The notes below the pieces were generated by a model. The model worked only from the letters and a program-made list of their open reading frames with translations. It was not told the origin of the DNA and ran no database searches. 64,000 nt of DNA from Trichoplax adhaerens (Eukaryota > Placozoa > Uniplacotomia > Trichoplacea > Trichoplacidae): contig NW_002060944.1 in assembly GCF_000150275.1 (NCBI RefSeq), forward strand, positions 3,104,229-3,168,228. The letters are read 5' to 3'. Positions 63,531 through 64,000 of this stretch are shown piece after piece. Each line of letters opens with the position of its first letter. Within the stretch, counting starts at the first letter, position 1. A program made the position numbers and the translations under genes.

Positions 63531-64000
63531 TATTCAGTAACAAAATACTGTTATATTGTAATTTGCTATATGCGATTTTTTTTATAAAATTTTGATTTAT
63601 TTAATGTCGTTTTAAAATTTTAGATTAAATTTTTTGTGTTACGCGAAAGTTACTAGTAAATCTGGAATTTGTAATCGAGCTGAGAAGAATCCAAAATGTT
63701 TCTAGCTGTGTATTGTTGAGCTGTTATTTAGTATTTGCAAGCAAAATTACATTCGGAAATAGATTCAAGTTTCTTCTTATTGACTTTGAATGTTTGACTA
63801 GTTTAGTTGCTTTCTGAAACCGATGATTGTTTCTCATAATTTATTTGGACTTGTAAGCAATTATAGTTGTGTACATGACTGAAGGCTATATTTCGTCTTC
63901 TGATGTTTATTACAATTCCTGTATTTGGTATTCGTACTACATTTTTACAATTCTACTTTTGCAAAGGTAATACGTGTACCAAGTCAGGCTTGACTGTCAG
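63531..64000. other. 3' flank of EHMT
   Basis: No gene was recognised in the last 470 bp; a clear AATAAA was not found close to the stop. Confidence 0.4.

Overview
The window is nuclear DNA from an animal. It is AT-rich and its genes are split by many short GT..AG introns. Three of the genes are animal (or animal plus close relative) single-copy regulators: a JNK-pathway kinase kinase of the MKK7 type, the anaphase-promoting-complex subunit CDC23/APC8, and an EHMT (G9a/GLP) histone methyltransferase. Compact introns, MAM/EGF/trypsin mosaics and small secreted peptide precursors together suggest an early-branching animal, most probably a placozoan (Trichoplax/Hoilungia type). The species call is inference. 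No bacterial operons, tRNA, rRNA or CRISPR were recognised.

Layout. 1-21 kb: an array of related MAM-domain/trypsin genes on the + strand. It holds the 3' end of one gene (286-2463), a broken copy made only of the 3' module (2808-3854), a broken copy made only of the 5' module (7300-8575) and one complete 16-exon gene (11933-20320) encoding signal peptide-MAM-MAM-EGF-EGF-MAM-MAM-trypsin (1012 aa). 21-29 kb: mostly non-coding, with one small gene (about 26.56-27.6 kb, +) that looks like a neuropeptide precursor ending in a Gly-stop amidation signal. 29.3-33.4 kb (-): the MKK7-like kinase. 33.5-36.8 kb: GTAC-palindrome-rich repeats, then a near-perfect 45-bp hairpin between direct repeats. 36.8-37.8 kb (-): a single-exon calumenin/reticulocalbin protein with six EF hands. 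40.1-40.4 kb (-): a 70-aa secreted peptide. 41-42.3 kb: a second GTAC-palindrome cluster. 42.9-46.8 kb (+): CDC23/APC8 (15 exons, 567 aa). 51.7-52.4 kb (+): an orphan transmembrane/tail exon and a second copy of the tail. 53.3-55.3 kb: a minisatellite of about 23 units of 91 bp. 57.4-57.7 kb (+): an orphan cysteine-rich exon. 58.0-63.5 kb (+): EHMT (26 exons, 800 aa).

The exon models of the complete MAM-trypsin gene, MKK7, CDC23 and EHMT were joined by hand from splice sites. Each closes in frame over its whole length (3039, 1182, 1704 and 2403 nt), which is the main internal check. The genes do not form a pathway. The protease array is a local duplication cluster of secreted enzymes; the others are independent housekeeping or signalling genes. 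Two small secreted precursors, a hairpin and two orphan exons are the least explained parts.
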